A stretch of 64,000 bases of DNA from DMER64 sp964542305 (GCA_964542305.1 CAZITX010000009.1:21859-85858); one strand, 5' to 3'; shown: positions 8,003 through 16,829, counted from the stretch's first letter. Made by a program: numbers and translations. Notes: generated by a model from the letters alone, not told the origin.

Positions 8003-9230
8003 CTTTATCGGGACTGATCCTGATAATGTTTTTCAGGGGAAGCATCAGAATTCCCAATAGCAGTCCGACAGCAGCAACATCTACCATTAAAACATGATAC
8101 CAGGACAGATCAACCGGGACACTGTCCACAAAATATGTGGATGGATCCAATGGGATCAATCCCGTCGTTTTCTGAATGACAAGAAAGATTACTGCCAGAA
8201 CTGTCCCTGCTGTCATTCCTTTCAGAGCTACTCCGGCCGCGTTGTACAGAAAGCTGTTCCTTATGCTGCGGTCCTTCATTCCCATAGCCTTGAACAATCC
8301 AATGGCCGCTGTTTTTTCAAACAACAAGATCAGCAACCCGGACATCATATTAAACCCTGCTACAAGAACCATCAGGGTCAACAAAATAACCACGTTAATA
8401 TCCATCAAATCCAGCCAGTCGTAAAGGTGTGAATATATCCTCTTTACACTGCGCAGAACAACCCCGTCATCTGTATCGGAGCTGTTGGCAATTATAAAAT
8501 CTTCAATGGCCTCCTGCTGTGCTTCAATCCGTTTCTTGTCATTCAAAAAGATTTCCATGCCGCTTACCTGGTCTTCCCTCCACCCGTTTAATCTTTGAGT
8601 ATGTCTTATATCGCCAATTATTAAATGATTATCAATATCTTCCAGTTGTGCATCATATATACCCGATATGATAAAACGACGCATCCTGACGTTATCGCCT
8701 ATGAAATACATGGTTACTACATCCTGTAACCCAATCTTCAGAAGTGTCGACAAGCGGAGTGATATCATGATCTCACTGGAGGACGCATCCTGAGAAAAGA
8801 CGGGAATACGGCCTTCCTTAAGGTGTCTTTCAAAGAAATCCCATTGGTAACCCGCATCTACTCCTTTCAGGGATACGGCCTGGATGGCATCCCCTGTATT
8901 GATGATTCCGTATGATACCGCAAATTCCTGAATATGATCAATTTCCGGATGATTTTTTAAACTTTCCAGGTATGACAGATCGGTTGAAACTGGTATTGCT
9001 TCAGTGACAAACCCGGCACCCGGAGCCTCCATCAGGATCTCACCGGTAAAGCCGACAGCACGTTTTTGGATCTCACTTCTAAAACCCCTTACAATAGCTA
9101 TGGAAAGTATCATTGTAAACACACTGACGGCTACACTAACTATGGCTATCCGGTTTCCCATACGACTGACCCGGCCTGTGGAGGTAGCATCGCCTTTAAG
9201 TTTCCCGGCTATGTATAAGGCGATATTCAT
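7986..9230 (-). CDS. ABC transporter permease, LolC/LolE-like (FtsX/MacB fold)
   Basis: 414 residues. It begins with a cytoplasmic stretch (LYIAGKLKG) and a first membrane helix at about residues 30-50, then a periplasmic MacB-type domain of about 220 residues, and three membrane helices at the C-terminus in the FtsX domain. The family extracts lipoproteins from the inner membrane (LolCDE) or works as a tripartite efflux or mechanotransmission permease. A cognate ATPase gene is not in the neighbourhood, which is usual for Bacteroidota LolE homologues. It converges with and slightly overlaps the transglycosylase gene. Confidence 0.75.
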   Translation of the reverse strand: MNIALYIAGKLKGDATSTGRVSRMGNRIAIVSVAVSVFTMILSIAIVRGFRSEIQKRAVGFTGEILMEAPGAGFVTEAIPVSTDLSYLESLKNHPEIDHIQEFAVSYGIINTGDAIQAVSLKGVDAGYQWDFFERHLKEGRIPVFSQDASSSEIMISLRLSTLLKIGLQDVVTMYFIGDNVRMRRFIISGIYDAQLEDIDNHLIIGDIRHTQRLNGWREDQVSGMEIFLNDKKRIEAQQEAIEDFIIANSSDTDDGVVLRSVKRIYSHLYDWLDLMDINVVILLTLMVLVAGFNMMSGLLILLFEKTAAIGLFKAMGMKDRSIRNSFLYNAAGVALKGMTAGTVLAVIFLVIQKTTGLIPLDPSTYFVDSVPVDLSWYHVLMVDVAAVGLLLGILMLPLKNIIRISPDKAIRMR

Positions 9231-9253
9231 GTTGCTTATAAAAAATTAATCGC

Positions 9254-9261
9254 TATATTTG
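9254..9261 (+). promoter_or_regulatory. -7 box TATATTTG of the tRNA gene
   Basis: Perfect TAnnTTTG match ending 17 bases before the tRNA 5' end, with a TTG at 9232-9234 about 19 bases upstream as a possible -33 element. Confidence 0.6.
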
Positions 9262-9278
9262 TTCCCCTATTTGGAAAT

Positions 9279-9351
9279 GCGGGAATAGCTCAGTCGGTAG
9301 AGCATCAGCTTCCCAAGCTGAGGGTCGCGAGTTCGAACCTCGTTTCCCGCT
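9279..9351 (+). tRNA. tRNA-Gly (anticodon CCC)
   Basis: A 73-base cloverleaf. The acceptor arms GCGGGAA and TTCCCGC pair fully, the D arm has AGCTCAGTCGGTAGAGC, the anticodon stem TCAGC/GCTGA encloses the loop TTCCCAA with anticodon CCC, and the T arm has GTTCGAAC. The discriminator is T, and CCA is not encoded. It stands alone between two protein genes. Confidence 0.95.
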
Positions 9352-9376
9352 CATAACCAAACCTGAAACCTGACCT

Positions 9377-10270
9377 TTATTCATCTTCCTCGTCAATTTC
9401 TATGAGAAGGGAATGGTCTTTCCCAAACATTTGCATGATTTTTTCCAGCTTTGAAACAATCCGGTTGTCGGTGTTTTCCTCTATGGCAGAAAAACTATAA
9501 TATAATGTTTCGGTATAAATCTGTGCCAGATCCGCCGATCGTGCTTCGCGAAATGATTCAGCAGGAATATTCAGGTTCATGTCACTTAAGAAGGACCGGA
9601 GCTCCGTATGTGGAAATAACAGGCCGTTCTTATAAACATTGACATAGAACAATACGTTGCCGGAACTATCTGTAACCGCCGGCAGAAATCCGCCCTTAAA
9701 AACCCTTCCCCTGACAGATATTCCTGAATGGTACGCGATCAGTAGATAAATAATACCAATAATGACCGGACTTCCTTCTTTGTTTTTCAGGGCCCGGTGA
9801 AAAAATGTTTTCCCGGGATCTGAAAACATAGGATCTACGGTTTTATAGCGCAATCTATTGAAGAACACGTGGTTGTATAATTTCACTTTTTCCATAAATG
9901 TTTGATCGTCGTTCATCTCCACAACAATCTCATTTACGTGATCCATTAAAATATCCTGTAAAACCTGTTGATCCACATCATTGCTCAACAAATCCTGTAT
10001 AAGACAAAGACCGGTCATCAGATCGTCTTTGGTATCACCGATCCAATTCTGCAGGGCATCGAATTTCAGTTCTTCCCTTAACGCAGACAACATCTCCCCT
10101 ACACCGGGATACTTATCTTCATTTTCTTCCCTGCAAATTCCCTCCAGCTCCTCTATTGCCGGACGTCCCATATTTTTGAGCACGCGGAACAATGCATCCC
10201 GTACATATTGATCGGGATCGTCCAGAAGAGGTACAATGTCCAATATTTCTGTGCTACGAATCATAATCAT
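9377..10270 (-). CDS. SirB1/transglutaminase-like superfamily protein with HEAT-like N-terminus
   Basis: 297 residues. Residues 1-70 look like HEAT-repeat helices (YVRDALFRVLKNMG). Residues 80-270 resemble the SirB1-type transglutaminase-like core, in particular the EGSPVIIGIIYLLIAYHSGISVRG segment region that corresponds to the family's GNP(I/L)SLSILY motif, followed by a region where active-site Cys/His would lie; I do not see an obvious catalytic cysteine. The family has no settled enzymatic role. The start overlaps the end of the nucleoside phosphorylase gene by 17 bases; an in-frame ATG two codons later would reduce this to 11. Confidence 0.6.
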   Translation of the reverse strand: MIMIRSTEILDIVPLLDDPDQYVRDALFRVLKNMGRPAIEELEGICREENEDKYPGVGEMLSALREELKFDALQNWIGDTKDDLMTGLCLIQDLLSNDVDQQVLQDILMDHVNEIVVEMNDDQTFMEKVKLYNHVFFNRLRYKTVDPMFSDPGKTFFHRALKNKEGSPVIIGIIYLLIAYHSGISVRGRVFKGGFLPAVTDSSGNVLFYVNVYKNGLLFPHTELRSFLSDMNLNIPAESFREARSADLAQIYTETLYYSFSAIEENTDNRIVSKLEKIMQMFGKDHSLLIEIDEEDE

Positions 10271-11135
10271 TACAGAATTTATCCAGGATCTCTGCTGCCT
10301 TTTCTACCATCAAACCTTTGTAATCCACATTCATGTCTTTACTGCTTCGTTGTGCAATAATCATGCAAACGGTGGCTCCCCGGTGTCCCATAAGACGGGA
10401 AAGTCCGGCTATGGCCGAGCCTTCCATTTCGAAATTAGTGATCCTCAGATCATTGTAACAAAACGACGCTAATTTTTGCAAATAATCGGGATCTGATAAG
10501 GGAAGTCTTATGACACGTCCCTGAGGTCCGTAGAATCCGGGAGCAGAAAGGGTAATACCCTGCATGGCATCCTTAAAACGCTTACCTGTCTCCTCGGAAT
10601 TTTTCACAAAATACGGAGTGGCCAGCAGCGGAGACCATTGCATGTGTTCCATAAAAGCCTTTTCCATCTCTTTGTCACATACCGTATCCCTTCCTTCGTA
10701 CCAGTTAAGCAATCCGTCGATTCCTGCTGAGTAACGTGAAAAAACCAGTGTCCCTGTGGGAATATCAAATTGAATGGCTCCTGAAGTACCTAACCGCAGG
10801 ATATCTAATGAGCGGTGCACTTTTTTGAATATCCGGGTTTCGAAATCTATGTTGGCCAGTGCATCAAGTTCATTCATTACAATGTCAATATTGTCGGTCC
10901 CTATCCCGGTAGACAATATGGTCAGTCTTTTACGGCCAAAGTAACCTGTTACTGCTACAAATTCCCTGCTGTGTGAAACAAATTCAACATCCGTCAACAA
11001 ATCGCGCAATAAGATCACCCGATCGGGATCCCCTACCAGCAATACCTTATCCGCCAGCTGTTCAGGGCGTATGTGCAAGTGAAATACACTCCCGTCACTG
11101 TTGATTACCAATTCAGAAGGTTCAATAATTTTCAT
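10254..11135 (-). CDS. Nucleoside phosphorylase, uridine-phosphorylase-like
   Basis: 293 residues of the PNP/UDP phosphorylase family. Visible motifs are the phosphate-binding VLLVGDPDRV near the N-terminus, the STGIGTDNIDIVMNEL block, LRLGTSGAIQ in the middle, and the substrate-binding NFEMEGSAIAGLSRLMG near residue 230. These enzymes split nucleosides with phosphate to a base and ribose-1-phosphate (pyrimidine salvage), which agrees with a cytidine deaminase gene about 20 kb away. The exact base preference is not certain. Its start lies 4 bases from the -7 box in the palindrome at 11140-11178. Confidence 0.75.
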   Translation of the reverse strand: MKIIEPSELVINSDGSVFHLHIRPEQLADKVLLVGDPDRVILLRDLLTDVEFVSHSREFVAVTGYFGRKRLTILSTGIGTDNIDIVMNELDALANIDFETRIFKKVHRSLDILRLGTSGAIQFDIPTGTLVFSRYSAGIDGLLNWYEGRDTVCDKEMEKAFMEHMQWSPLLATPYFVKNSEETGKRFKDAMQGITLSAPGFYGPQGRVIRLPLSDPDYLQKLASFCYNDLRITNFEMEGSAIAGLSRLMGHRGATVCMIIAQRSSKDMNVDYKGLMVEKAAEILDKFCNDYDS

Positions 11136-11139
11136 TTTG

Positions 11140-11178
11140 CAAATTTAGAGGAAAATCACGGATTTTCCTCTAAATTTG
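11140..11178. promoter_or_regulatory. Perfect 18-bp palindrome carrying two mirrored promoters
   Basis: Arms 11140-11157 and 11161-11178 are exact reverse complements around the 3-base centre ACG. Each outer end is TAAATTTG pointing outward: the minus copy (11147-11140) toward the nucleoside phosphorylase gene and the plus copy (11171-11178) toward the DUF4293 gene. The symmetry suggests a shared operator for a dimeric regulator, or coordinated equal expression of both genes. Confidence 0.6.
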
Positions 11179-11199
11179 TTCCAATAAAACGAACGACTC

Positions 11200-11583
11200 A
11201 TGATACAACGCATTCAGACTTTATACCTAACCGTGGCTTTAGGTCTTATGATCTCTTTATTTTTCGGAATATATTCCACTTACATCCCTTTCATAGTTCT
11301 GATAGGAGCCATTTGCGCATTGCTGGCAGTTATCATATTGCTGTTCAAAGCCAGAAAGATCCAGATTCGTCTCTGTATCTATACTTCCCTGATCATGCTG
11401 GGTCTCCAGGTATGGATGGGTGCTGTCTACTTCAAAAATATGGCCAGTACGCGGTTCCCCGTCACTACAGTTTTCCCTCTTATCAGTATCATATTGGTGA
11501 TTCTTGCCCTTCGTGCCATAGGCAGTGATGAAGCCCTGGTGCAATCCTATAACAGACTTCGTTCAGGGAAAGGAAAAAAATGA
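11200..11583 (+). CDS. DUF4293-family membrane protein
   Basis: 127 residues starting MIQRIQTLYLT. Four membrane helices occupy about residues 7-25, 28-48, 57-75 and 85-107. The family marks RKIQIRLC after helix 2 and the C-terminal IGSDEALVQSYNRLR are present. The function of this Bacteroidota family is unknown. It is divergent from the nucleoside phosphorylase gene across the palindrome. Confidence 0.75.
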   Translation: MIQRIQTLYLTVALGLMISLFFGIYSTYIPFIVLIGAICALLAVIILLFKARKIQIRLCIYTSLIMLGLQVWMGAVYFKNMASTRFPVTTVFPLISIILVILALRAIGSDEALVQSYNRLRSGKGKK

Positions 11584-11645
11584 TTTTTTTATTATCTTCG
11601 TAAACTCAAGCAATCCATTTCATTAAACGATAAAACATAAAATCT

Positions 11646-13136
11646 ATGGAAAAAAACATCTCTCGAAGAAATTTCTTACAGAAAAGCGCCATGGCCACAG
11701 CCGGTGCTATTGTTGCTTCTTCTCCGCTGATGGCAAAAGTTCCTCTGGAATCACAGAAGAAAAAGAAAACATCGGCTACCGACAAACTAAACATTGCAGG
11801 GATCGGTATTGGGGGAAGAGGTGGCGGAGTTATACGTGAGCTGAGTTCCGAAAACATTGTTGCCTTATGCGATGTTGACTGGAAATATTCTGCCGGACAA
11901 TTCCAAACATATCCTAATGCGAAAAAATATAAAGATTTTCGCAAATTGTTTGATGAAATGGGAAACAAGATCGATGCCGTTGTAGTTGGTACGGCCGACC
12001 ATACCCATGCTGTTATTGCCGCCCAGGCTCTTTCCATGGGAAAACATGTCTATTGCGAAAAACCTCTTACACATACTGTATACGAGACCAGATTGTTGAC
12101 CCGTCTGGCCGCAAAACACAAAGTAGCCACTCAAATGGGGAACCAGGGAGCATCAGGTGCCGGCGTAAGGCAAATATGTGAAGCTATATGGTCAGGTATG
12201 ATAGGCGAAGTAACCAAAGTGGAAGCCTTTACGGACAGACCTATATGGCCCCAGGGCCTTGAAACTCCCTCTGAAGTCCACACCCCTCATCCCGATCTGG
12301 ACTGGGATCTTTTCATAGGACCGGCTCCTTACCGTCCTTACAACGAGATCTACCACCCCTGGAACTGGCGCGGATGGTGGGATTTCGGCACAGGAGCCCT
12401 GGGTGACATGGCCTGCCATATCCTGCAACCTGTAGTTAAAGCCTTGAATCTGAAATCTCCCGTTGCCGTTCAGGGCAGCTCTACTTCCCTGATGACCGAT
12501 TGTGCCCCTAATGCACAGATAGCCAAATTCGTTTTCCCGGCACGTGACAATATGCCCAAGGTGGGTATGCCCCGAGTGGAAGTTACCTGGTACGACGGCG
12601 GACTTATCCCCGAGTACCCCAAGGGCTGGCCTACCGGCCGCAATATGAATGACAGCGGTGGCGCCGTTATTTTCCACGGAACAAAGGACACACTTATCTG
12701 CGGATGTTACGGAGTTAACCCGTGGCTGATATCCGGCAAAGAGATCCCTGCACCTACCATGACACGTGAAGTTCCGGATAACAATCACTATACAGACTTT
12801 ATTCATGCCTGCAAGGAAAGTCCTGAAAGCCGTATTAAGACTGCGTCTGATTTTTCCGAAGCAGGACCTCTGAACGAGATGGTAGTTATGGGCGTTCTGG
12901 CTGTACGTTTGCAGGGCCTGAACCGTGAACTCCTGTGGAACGGAGATGATATGAAATTCACAAATATTTCTCCCAACGATACCCTCAGGATGAAAGTTAA
13001 GGACGGTTTCTCCATCAAGGACGGTCACCCCACTTTCAACAATGAGTATACAGATCCGATCAACGCCCTGGAATTCTCGAACGAATTGATCCGCCACACT
13101 TACAGGGCAGGTTATTCATTGCCTGAAATGCCGTAA
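11646..13136 (+). CDS. Exported Gfo/Idh/MocA-family oxidoreductase
   Basis: 496 residues. A Tat signal (SRRNFLQKSA followed by a hydrophobic alanine-rich segment) sends the folded, cofactor-bearing enzyme across the inner membrane. The Rossmann motif GIGIGGRGGG is at about residue 57, and the family EKPLTHT motif at about residue 140. The long C-terminal half is the substrate-binding alpha/beta domain. Members of this exported branch oxidise sugar hydroxyls with tightly bound NAD. Followed within 18 bases by a DUF1080 lipoprotein and a TIM-barrel lipoprotein, it fits the C3-oxidation step of the 3-keto-glycoside route of glycan cleavage. The sugar is unknown. Confidence 0.8.
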   Translation: MEKNISRRNFLQKSAMATAGAIVASSPLMAKVPLESQKKKKTSATDKLNIAGIGIGGRGGGVIRELSSENIVALCDVDWKYSAGQFQTYPNAKKYKDFRKLFDEMGNKIDAVVVGTADHTHAVIAAQALSMGKHVYCEKPLTHTVYETRLLTRLAAKHKVATQMGNQGASGAGVRQICEAIWSGMIGEVTKVEAFTDRPIWPQGLETPSEVHTPHPDLDWDLFIGPAPYRPYNEIYHPWNWRGWWDFGTGALGDMACHILQPVVKALNLKSPVAVQGSSTSLMTDCAPNAQIAKFVFPARDNMPKVGMPRVEVTWYDGGLIPEYPKGWPTGRNMNDSGGAVIFHGTKDTLICGCYGVNPWLISGKEIPAPTMTREVPDNNHYTDFIHACKESPESRIKTASDFSEAGPLNEMVVMGVLAVRLQGLNRELLWNGDDMKFTNISPNDTLRMKVKDGFSIKDGHPTFNNEYTDPINALEFSNELIRHTYRAGYSLPEMP

Positions 13137-13154
13137 ACTTAAACTCAAAATATT

Positions 13155-13919
13155 ATGAAAAAGCTGTTAATAATCCCCTTTCTTATGACTGCGTTGATCG
13201 CAAGTTCCTGTGCATCCTGCAATAACAATAAAAAGGAAGTACAGGAAGAAGACCCCAACGTTGTAGTTCTCTTTGACGGAGAGACTTTTGAAGGCTGGCG
13301 TGCATACAACGGCACCGGTATCCCCGGAGCCTGGACCATAGAAGACGGCGCCATCAAGATCAATGGTTCCGGCCGTGGTGAAGCCGGTGCCGAAAACGGC
13401 GGTGACATTATTTTTGACCGCAAATTCGGTAATTTTGAATTGACTTTTGAATGGAAAGTCGCCAAAGGTTCCAACTCGGGAATATTTTACCTGGCCCAGG
13501 AAGTTCCCGGAGAACCAATTTATATCTCGGCACCCGAATACCAGATCCTGGACAACGCAAACCATCCCGATGCCATGCTCGGTATTGACGGAAACCGTCA
13601 ATCCTCTTCCCTTTATGACATGATACCTGCCAAACCTCAAAATTCCAAACCTTTTGGCGAATGGAACACCGGTAAAATCCTGGTTTATAAAGGCACAGTG
13701 GCTCATTTCCAGAACGGGCAACCTGTATTGGAATACCATTTGTGGACACCCCAATGGCAGGAAATGCTTGACAATAGCAAGTTCAGCAAAGACAAATGGC
13801 CTGTTGCCTACGATCTGTTACTGAATTGCGGAGGAGAAGAAAAAGCGGGCTACATTGGTTTGCAGGATCACGGCGATGATGTATGGTTCAGAAACATCAA
13901 AGTAAAAATCCTGGACTAA
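13155..13919 (+). CDS. DUF1080 lipoprotein (3-keto-disaccharide hydrolase/lyase family)
   Basis: 254 residues. A lipoprotein signal peptide ends at ASSC or the following ASC cysteine. The DUF1080 jelly-roll fold shows LFDGETFEGWR, the GGDIIFDRKFGNFEL strand, KGSNSGIFYLAQ, APEYQILDNANH, and the closing DHGDDVWFRNIKVK. Family members studied in Bacteroides cleave 3-keto-glycosides by elimination or hydrolysis after a Gfo/Idh/MocA enzyme has oxidised C3, which matches the upstream gene. Its TAA stop shares a base with the next ATG (TAATG). Confidence 0.8.
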   Translation: MKKLLIIPFLMTALIASSCASCNNNKKEVQEEDPNVVVLFDGETFEGWRAYNGTGIPGAWTIEDGAIKINGSGRGEAGAENGGDIIFDRKFGNFELTFEWKVAKGSNSGIFYLAQEVPGEPIYISAPEYQILDNANHPDAMLGIDGNRQSSSLYDMIPAKPQNSKPFGEWNTGKILVYKGTVAHFQNGQPVLEYHLWTPQWQEMLDNSKFSKDKWPVAYDLLLNCGGEEKAGYIGLQDHGDDVWFRNIKVKILD

Positions 13920-14797
13920 TGGTACGTAGTATTCTTACATCAATTATAATGGCAACGGTTTCTGCTTTCAGCCTGGTTTCCTGTGCTACAGAACCCGTAC
14001 AAAAAGAGATCGGTCTTCAGCTGTACTCCATAAGAGAGCAGATAAATGAAGATCTGAACACTTCGCTGGATGCTGTAGCCGAAGCCGGCTACACATTTGT
14101 GGAAATGGCCGGTTACAATGCCCAGGAGGGAACTTTCTACGGCTTGTCCGGGGATGCTTTTAAAGAACTTTGTAATTCCAAAGGACTGGCAGTGATATCC
14201 TCACATATTAACGGACCGGATCCGAATGTCACTCCATGGGAAGAATGTATGACATGGTGGGATAAAGCTATAGCTGATCACCTGACAACCGGGGTTCTGT
14301 ATATAGTTCAGCCTTCTATGTGGAAAAGTGCCTACGAATCCCTGGAAGGACTTTCAAAGTATTGTGAATTGTTCAATGCGGTTGGTGAAAAATGCAATAT
14401 GGCAGGCATCCGTTTTGGATACCATAATCATGCGCATGAGTTCACAACAGTTTTTGACGATGTGGTCCTGTATGACTATATGCTTCAAAATACCGATCCT
14501 GAAAAAGTTTTCTTCCAGCTAGATGTCTACTGGAGCCAGATGGGCGGAGCTCCTGCTGTCGAATACCTGGAAAAATATCCCGGCAGGTATGACCTGTGGC
14601 ATGTTAAAGACGAAAAAGAGATAGGAGCCTCCGGAGAGATCGATTTCCAGGCCATCTATGAAAAAGCAGAACTATCGGGAATGAAATACGCCATAGTGGA
14701 ACAGGAAGCCTTTGATATGGCACCTTTTGAAAGTATTAAAGCTTCTTATGATTATTTGAACAACGCTGCCTACGTAAAAGCCTCGTATTCTGAATAG
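13919..14797 (+). CDS. Sugar isomerase/epimerase-like TIM-barrel lipoprotein
   Basis: 292 residues from ATG 13919, chosen because it gives a proper lipoprotein signal with lipobox LVSC and couples to the previous stop. The mature part is an AP-endonuclease-2/xylose-isomerase-like barrel: GLQLYSIREQ at strand 1, FVEMAGY, ISSHINGP, GYHNHAHEF, a metal-site aspartate in LDVYW, LWHVKDEK and a final glutamate in IVEQEAF. In the described 3-keto-glycan pathway such proteins act as hydratases or isomerases on the released keto-glycal. The role here is inferred from the neighbouring Gfo/Idh/MocA and DUF1080 genes. Confidence 0.75.
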   Translation: MVRSILTSIIMATVSAFSLVSCATEPVQKEIGLQLYSIREQINEDLNTSLDAVAEAGYTFVEMAGYNAQEGTFYGLSGDAFKELCNSKGLAVISSHINGPDPNVTPWEECMTWWDKAIADHLTTGVLYIVQPSMWKSAYESLEGLSKYCELFNAVGEKCNMAGIRFGYHNHAHEFTTVFDDVVLYDYMLQNTDPEKVFFQLDVYWSQMGGAPAVEYLEKYPGRYDLWHVKDEKEIGASGEIDFQAIYEKAELSGMKYAIVEQEAFDMAPFESIKASYDYLNNAAYVKASYSE

Positions 14798-14820
14798 TCC
14801 ATTAACAGGTACAAACCAGA

Positions 14821-14859
14821 AAAATTCTGTGTTACTCATCCGTAACACAGAATTTTTTT
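14821..14859. terminator. Bidirectional intrinsic terminator
   Basis: A perfect 15-bp stem (14821-14835 with 14842-14856), a 6-base loop and a T-run on the plus strand, with A residues before it for the other direction. It ends the 3-keto-glycan trio and, read on the minus strand, covers the last codons and stop of the TPR gene. Confidence 0.85.
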
Positions 14860-16829
14860 ATGACACTGTAGGCATCCTGAATACCTAATTCACCGGCAGT
14901 GGATATGTCCATACAGCCCTTCTCTTTCTCTTTAAGATAGATCTGTATCAGGCCTCTGTTGTAATAAGCTTCTGCAAGATACGGGTACAATTCCAGCGCT
15001 TTTGAATAATTGTTTATGGACTGGGGAAAATCTCCGGACAAACAATAGAGGTTCCCAAGGTTGTAATAAATATGGGCAAAGTCGGGGGCCAATAAGGCTG
15101 CTTTTTCCAGATCGTTTATGGCTCCCGAATAATCGTACTGACGCCTTCCCTGTTCCTGTACTCGCGTACGTGTTGTACCCGCCTGGTCCAGGGTGAGAAT
15201 CTGCACGTTATTTTCCATAGAAGAGATGAAATCTATCATCTCACTCTGTAAAGCAGCCCGGTTGATATAATAAAAAACATTATCGGGATCTTTTTCTATG
15301 GCCCTGTCATAGGATGCCAGGGAAGCATTGAACAATTTGCTCTGGAAATCCAGGATACCCCTGATGAAATAAAGATCCGGAGAATCTGCTTCTCCCTGGA
15401 TCAGTTTTTCCAGCTGCTCTCTTTGAAATTCAATACGTTCCGGATTTATTTCGGGTTCCTGGCTGAACAAACTGACAGGTATTGACTGACGGAGCATAAA
15501 TTTTTCCAGATCCTCGTAATAATACCTTTGTTCCAACGCGACGGTGTTTTCCGCAGGCCCTGCTAGCAGTTTGTATAGCGGTTTTAGACGTATGTCCACA
15601 TCCCTGTATTGAAGCAATTCGTTGTTGAAGTCTTTTTTGGCAAAATCGGCATCCAGTGCCAAAAGCCGGTCAAAACGCTGGGTAGTGTCTGCAAATGCCG
15701 AGTAGGAGGTATCTCCCAGCCGGGATTTATAATCGTTGACCTTGTCCTGCGCCACCTTATAATCCAGCTCTGCTGCCGCAAACAAACCGAGTCTGTTCTT
15801 GACAAAGGAACGGTTCATATAGGCATTCGCAAAATCCGGATACAATTCAATGGCCTTGTCGTAATCCCGCATGGCATCTCTGTAACGTTCCATTTGAATG
15901 AACAAAGCTGCCCGGTTGTAATAGGCCAGTACGTTGTTGGGATTGATGGAAATGACACGGTCATAATCTCCCAGGGCGTTGTTGTAATCTCCTATCTGGG
16001 TACGTATCAAAGCCCGGTTGTATAAGGTCAGGGCATTCCCGGGATCTTCCTGCAGTACTTTTTCAAGATCGGTCAGTGCCCCGTTCAAATCATTCTGATT
16101 GTAGCGGATCAAGGCGCGGTTGAAATAGGCAAATGAATTTTCCGGATCCAAAGATAAGGCCTGGTCCAGATCCTCCAGGGCCAAAGGATATTGCTCCCGC
16201 ATGGCATAAACGCGCGATCTGCGGATGTAGCCTTCGGGATCGAATTTGTTCAATAAAACGGCTGTATCGTAATCATGCAGGGCTTTTACAGTATCCTTCA
16301 AATACAGGTAGCAAGCACCCCTGTTCAGGTAGGCTTCGCTCACCCGGGGTTCGTGACGGATAAAACGGTTGAAATCCTGCTCTGCCAATTCAAATTGCTG
16401 AGACAGCAGGTAAGTAACCCCCCGGCTGAAATAGAGCCCGTTATAGCCGGGACGCAAATCGATGGCTTCCTGCAGATCTTCCAGGGCTTTTTCGTATTCT
16501 CCAAGACGGGAATATGTAATTGCCCTGTAATGGTAAGCCATGGTAAAGATTGGATGGATGGATATGGCCCGGTCAAAATCCGTGCGGGCTCCCATAAAAT
16601 CTCCCAGGTTATACTTTCCTATCCCTCTGAAAAAATAGGCTTCATGTAAAGAAGGGTCCAGCTGAATAAGCTTGTTGAAATTGTCAATGGCCTGCTGGTA
16701 ACGTCCTTCGAACAACAAATGTTGGCCGCGGTAAAAAAACTGTTGTTTATCATATTGGGCTTCTGCTTTTCCCGCGGAGAAAAAAAGGAAGACAAGAAAA
16801 ACAATATAGAGGCTGTGTTTTTTTACCAT
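14832..16829 (-). CDS. Secreted tetratricopeptide-repeat protein
   Basis: 665 residues. A cleavable signal peptide (to AEAQ at about residue 24) is followed by more than a dozen TPR units in two blocks, about residues 30-370 and 470-650. Repeats are regular, with signatures such as AYYNRA, ALEDLDQAL and DPENSFAYFNRA. Between the blocks a less regular helical linker contains YRDVDIRLKPLY. TPR solenoids of this kind are periplasmic or membrane-attached scaffolds for protein assembly. No enzyme domain is visible and the partner is unknown. It is transcribed alone, and its 3' end is shared with a bidirectional terminator. Confidence 0.8.
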   Translation of the reverse strand: MVKKHSLYIVFLVFLFFSAGKAEAQYDKQQFFYRGQHLLFEGRYQQAIDNFNKLIQLDPSLHEAYFFRGIGKYNLGDFMGARTDFDRAISIHPIFTMAYHYRAITYSRLGEYEKALEDLQEAIDLRPGYNGLYFSRGVTYLLSQQFELAEQDFNRFIRHEPRVSEAYLNRGACYLYLKDTVKALHDYDTAVLLNKFDPEGYIRRSRVYAMREQYPLALEDLDQALSLDPENSFAYFNRALIRYNQNDLNGALTDLEKVLQEDPGNALTLYNRALIRTQIGDYNNALGDYDRVISINPNNVLAYYNRAALFIQMERYRDAMRDYDKAIELYPDFANAYMNRSFVKNRLGLFAAAELDYKVAQDKVNDYKSRLGDTSYSAFADTTQRFDRLLALDADFAKKDFNNELLQYRDVDIRLKPLYKLLAGPAENTVALEQRYYYEDLEKFMLRQSIPVSLFSQEPEINPERIEFQREQLEKLIQGEADSPDLYFIRGILDFQSKLFNASLASYDRAIEKDPDNVFYYINRAALQSEMIDFISSMENNVQILTLDQAGTTRTRVQEQGRRQYDYSGAINDLEKAALLAPDFAHIYYNLGNLYCLSGDFPQSINNYSKALELYPYLAEAYYNRGLIQIYLKEKEKGCMDISTAGELGIQDAYSVIKKFCVTDE

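Noticed and set aside
9279..9351. tRNA gene as a possible integration site
   Set aside because: No integrase, direct repeat or mobile genes lie near it; both flanks are ordinary chromosomal genes.
12192..13097. 301-codon minus-strand frame in the Gfo/Idh/MocA gene
   Set aside because: A shadow of a strongly conserved enzyme gene with clear plus-strand motifs; composition is cysteine- and histidine-rich in an unnatural way.
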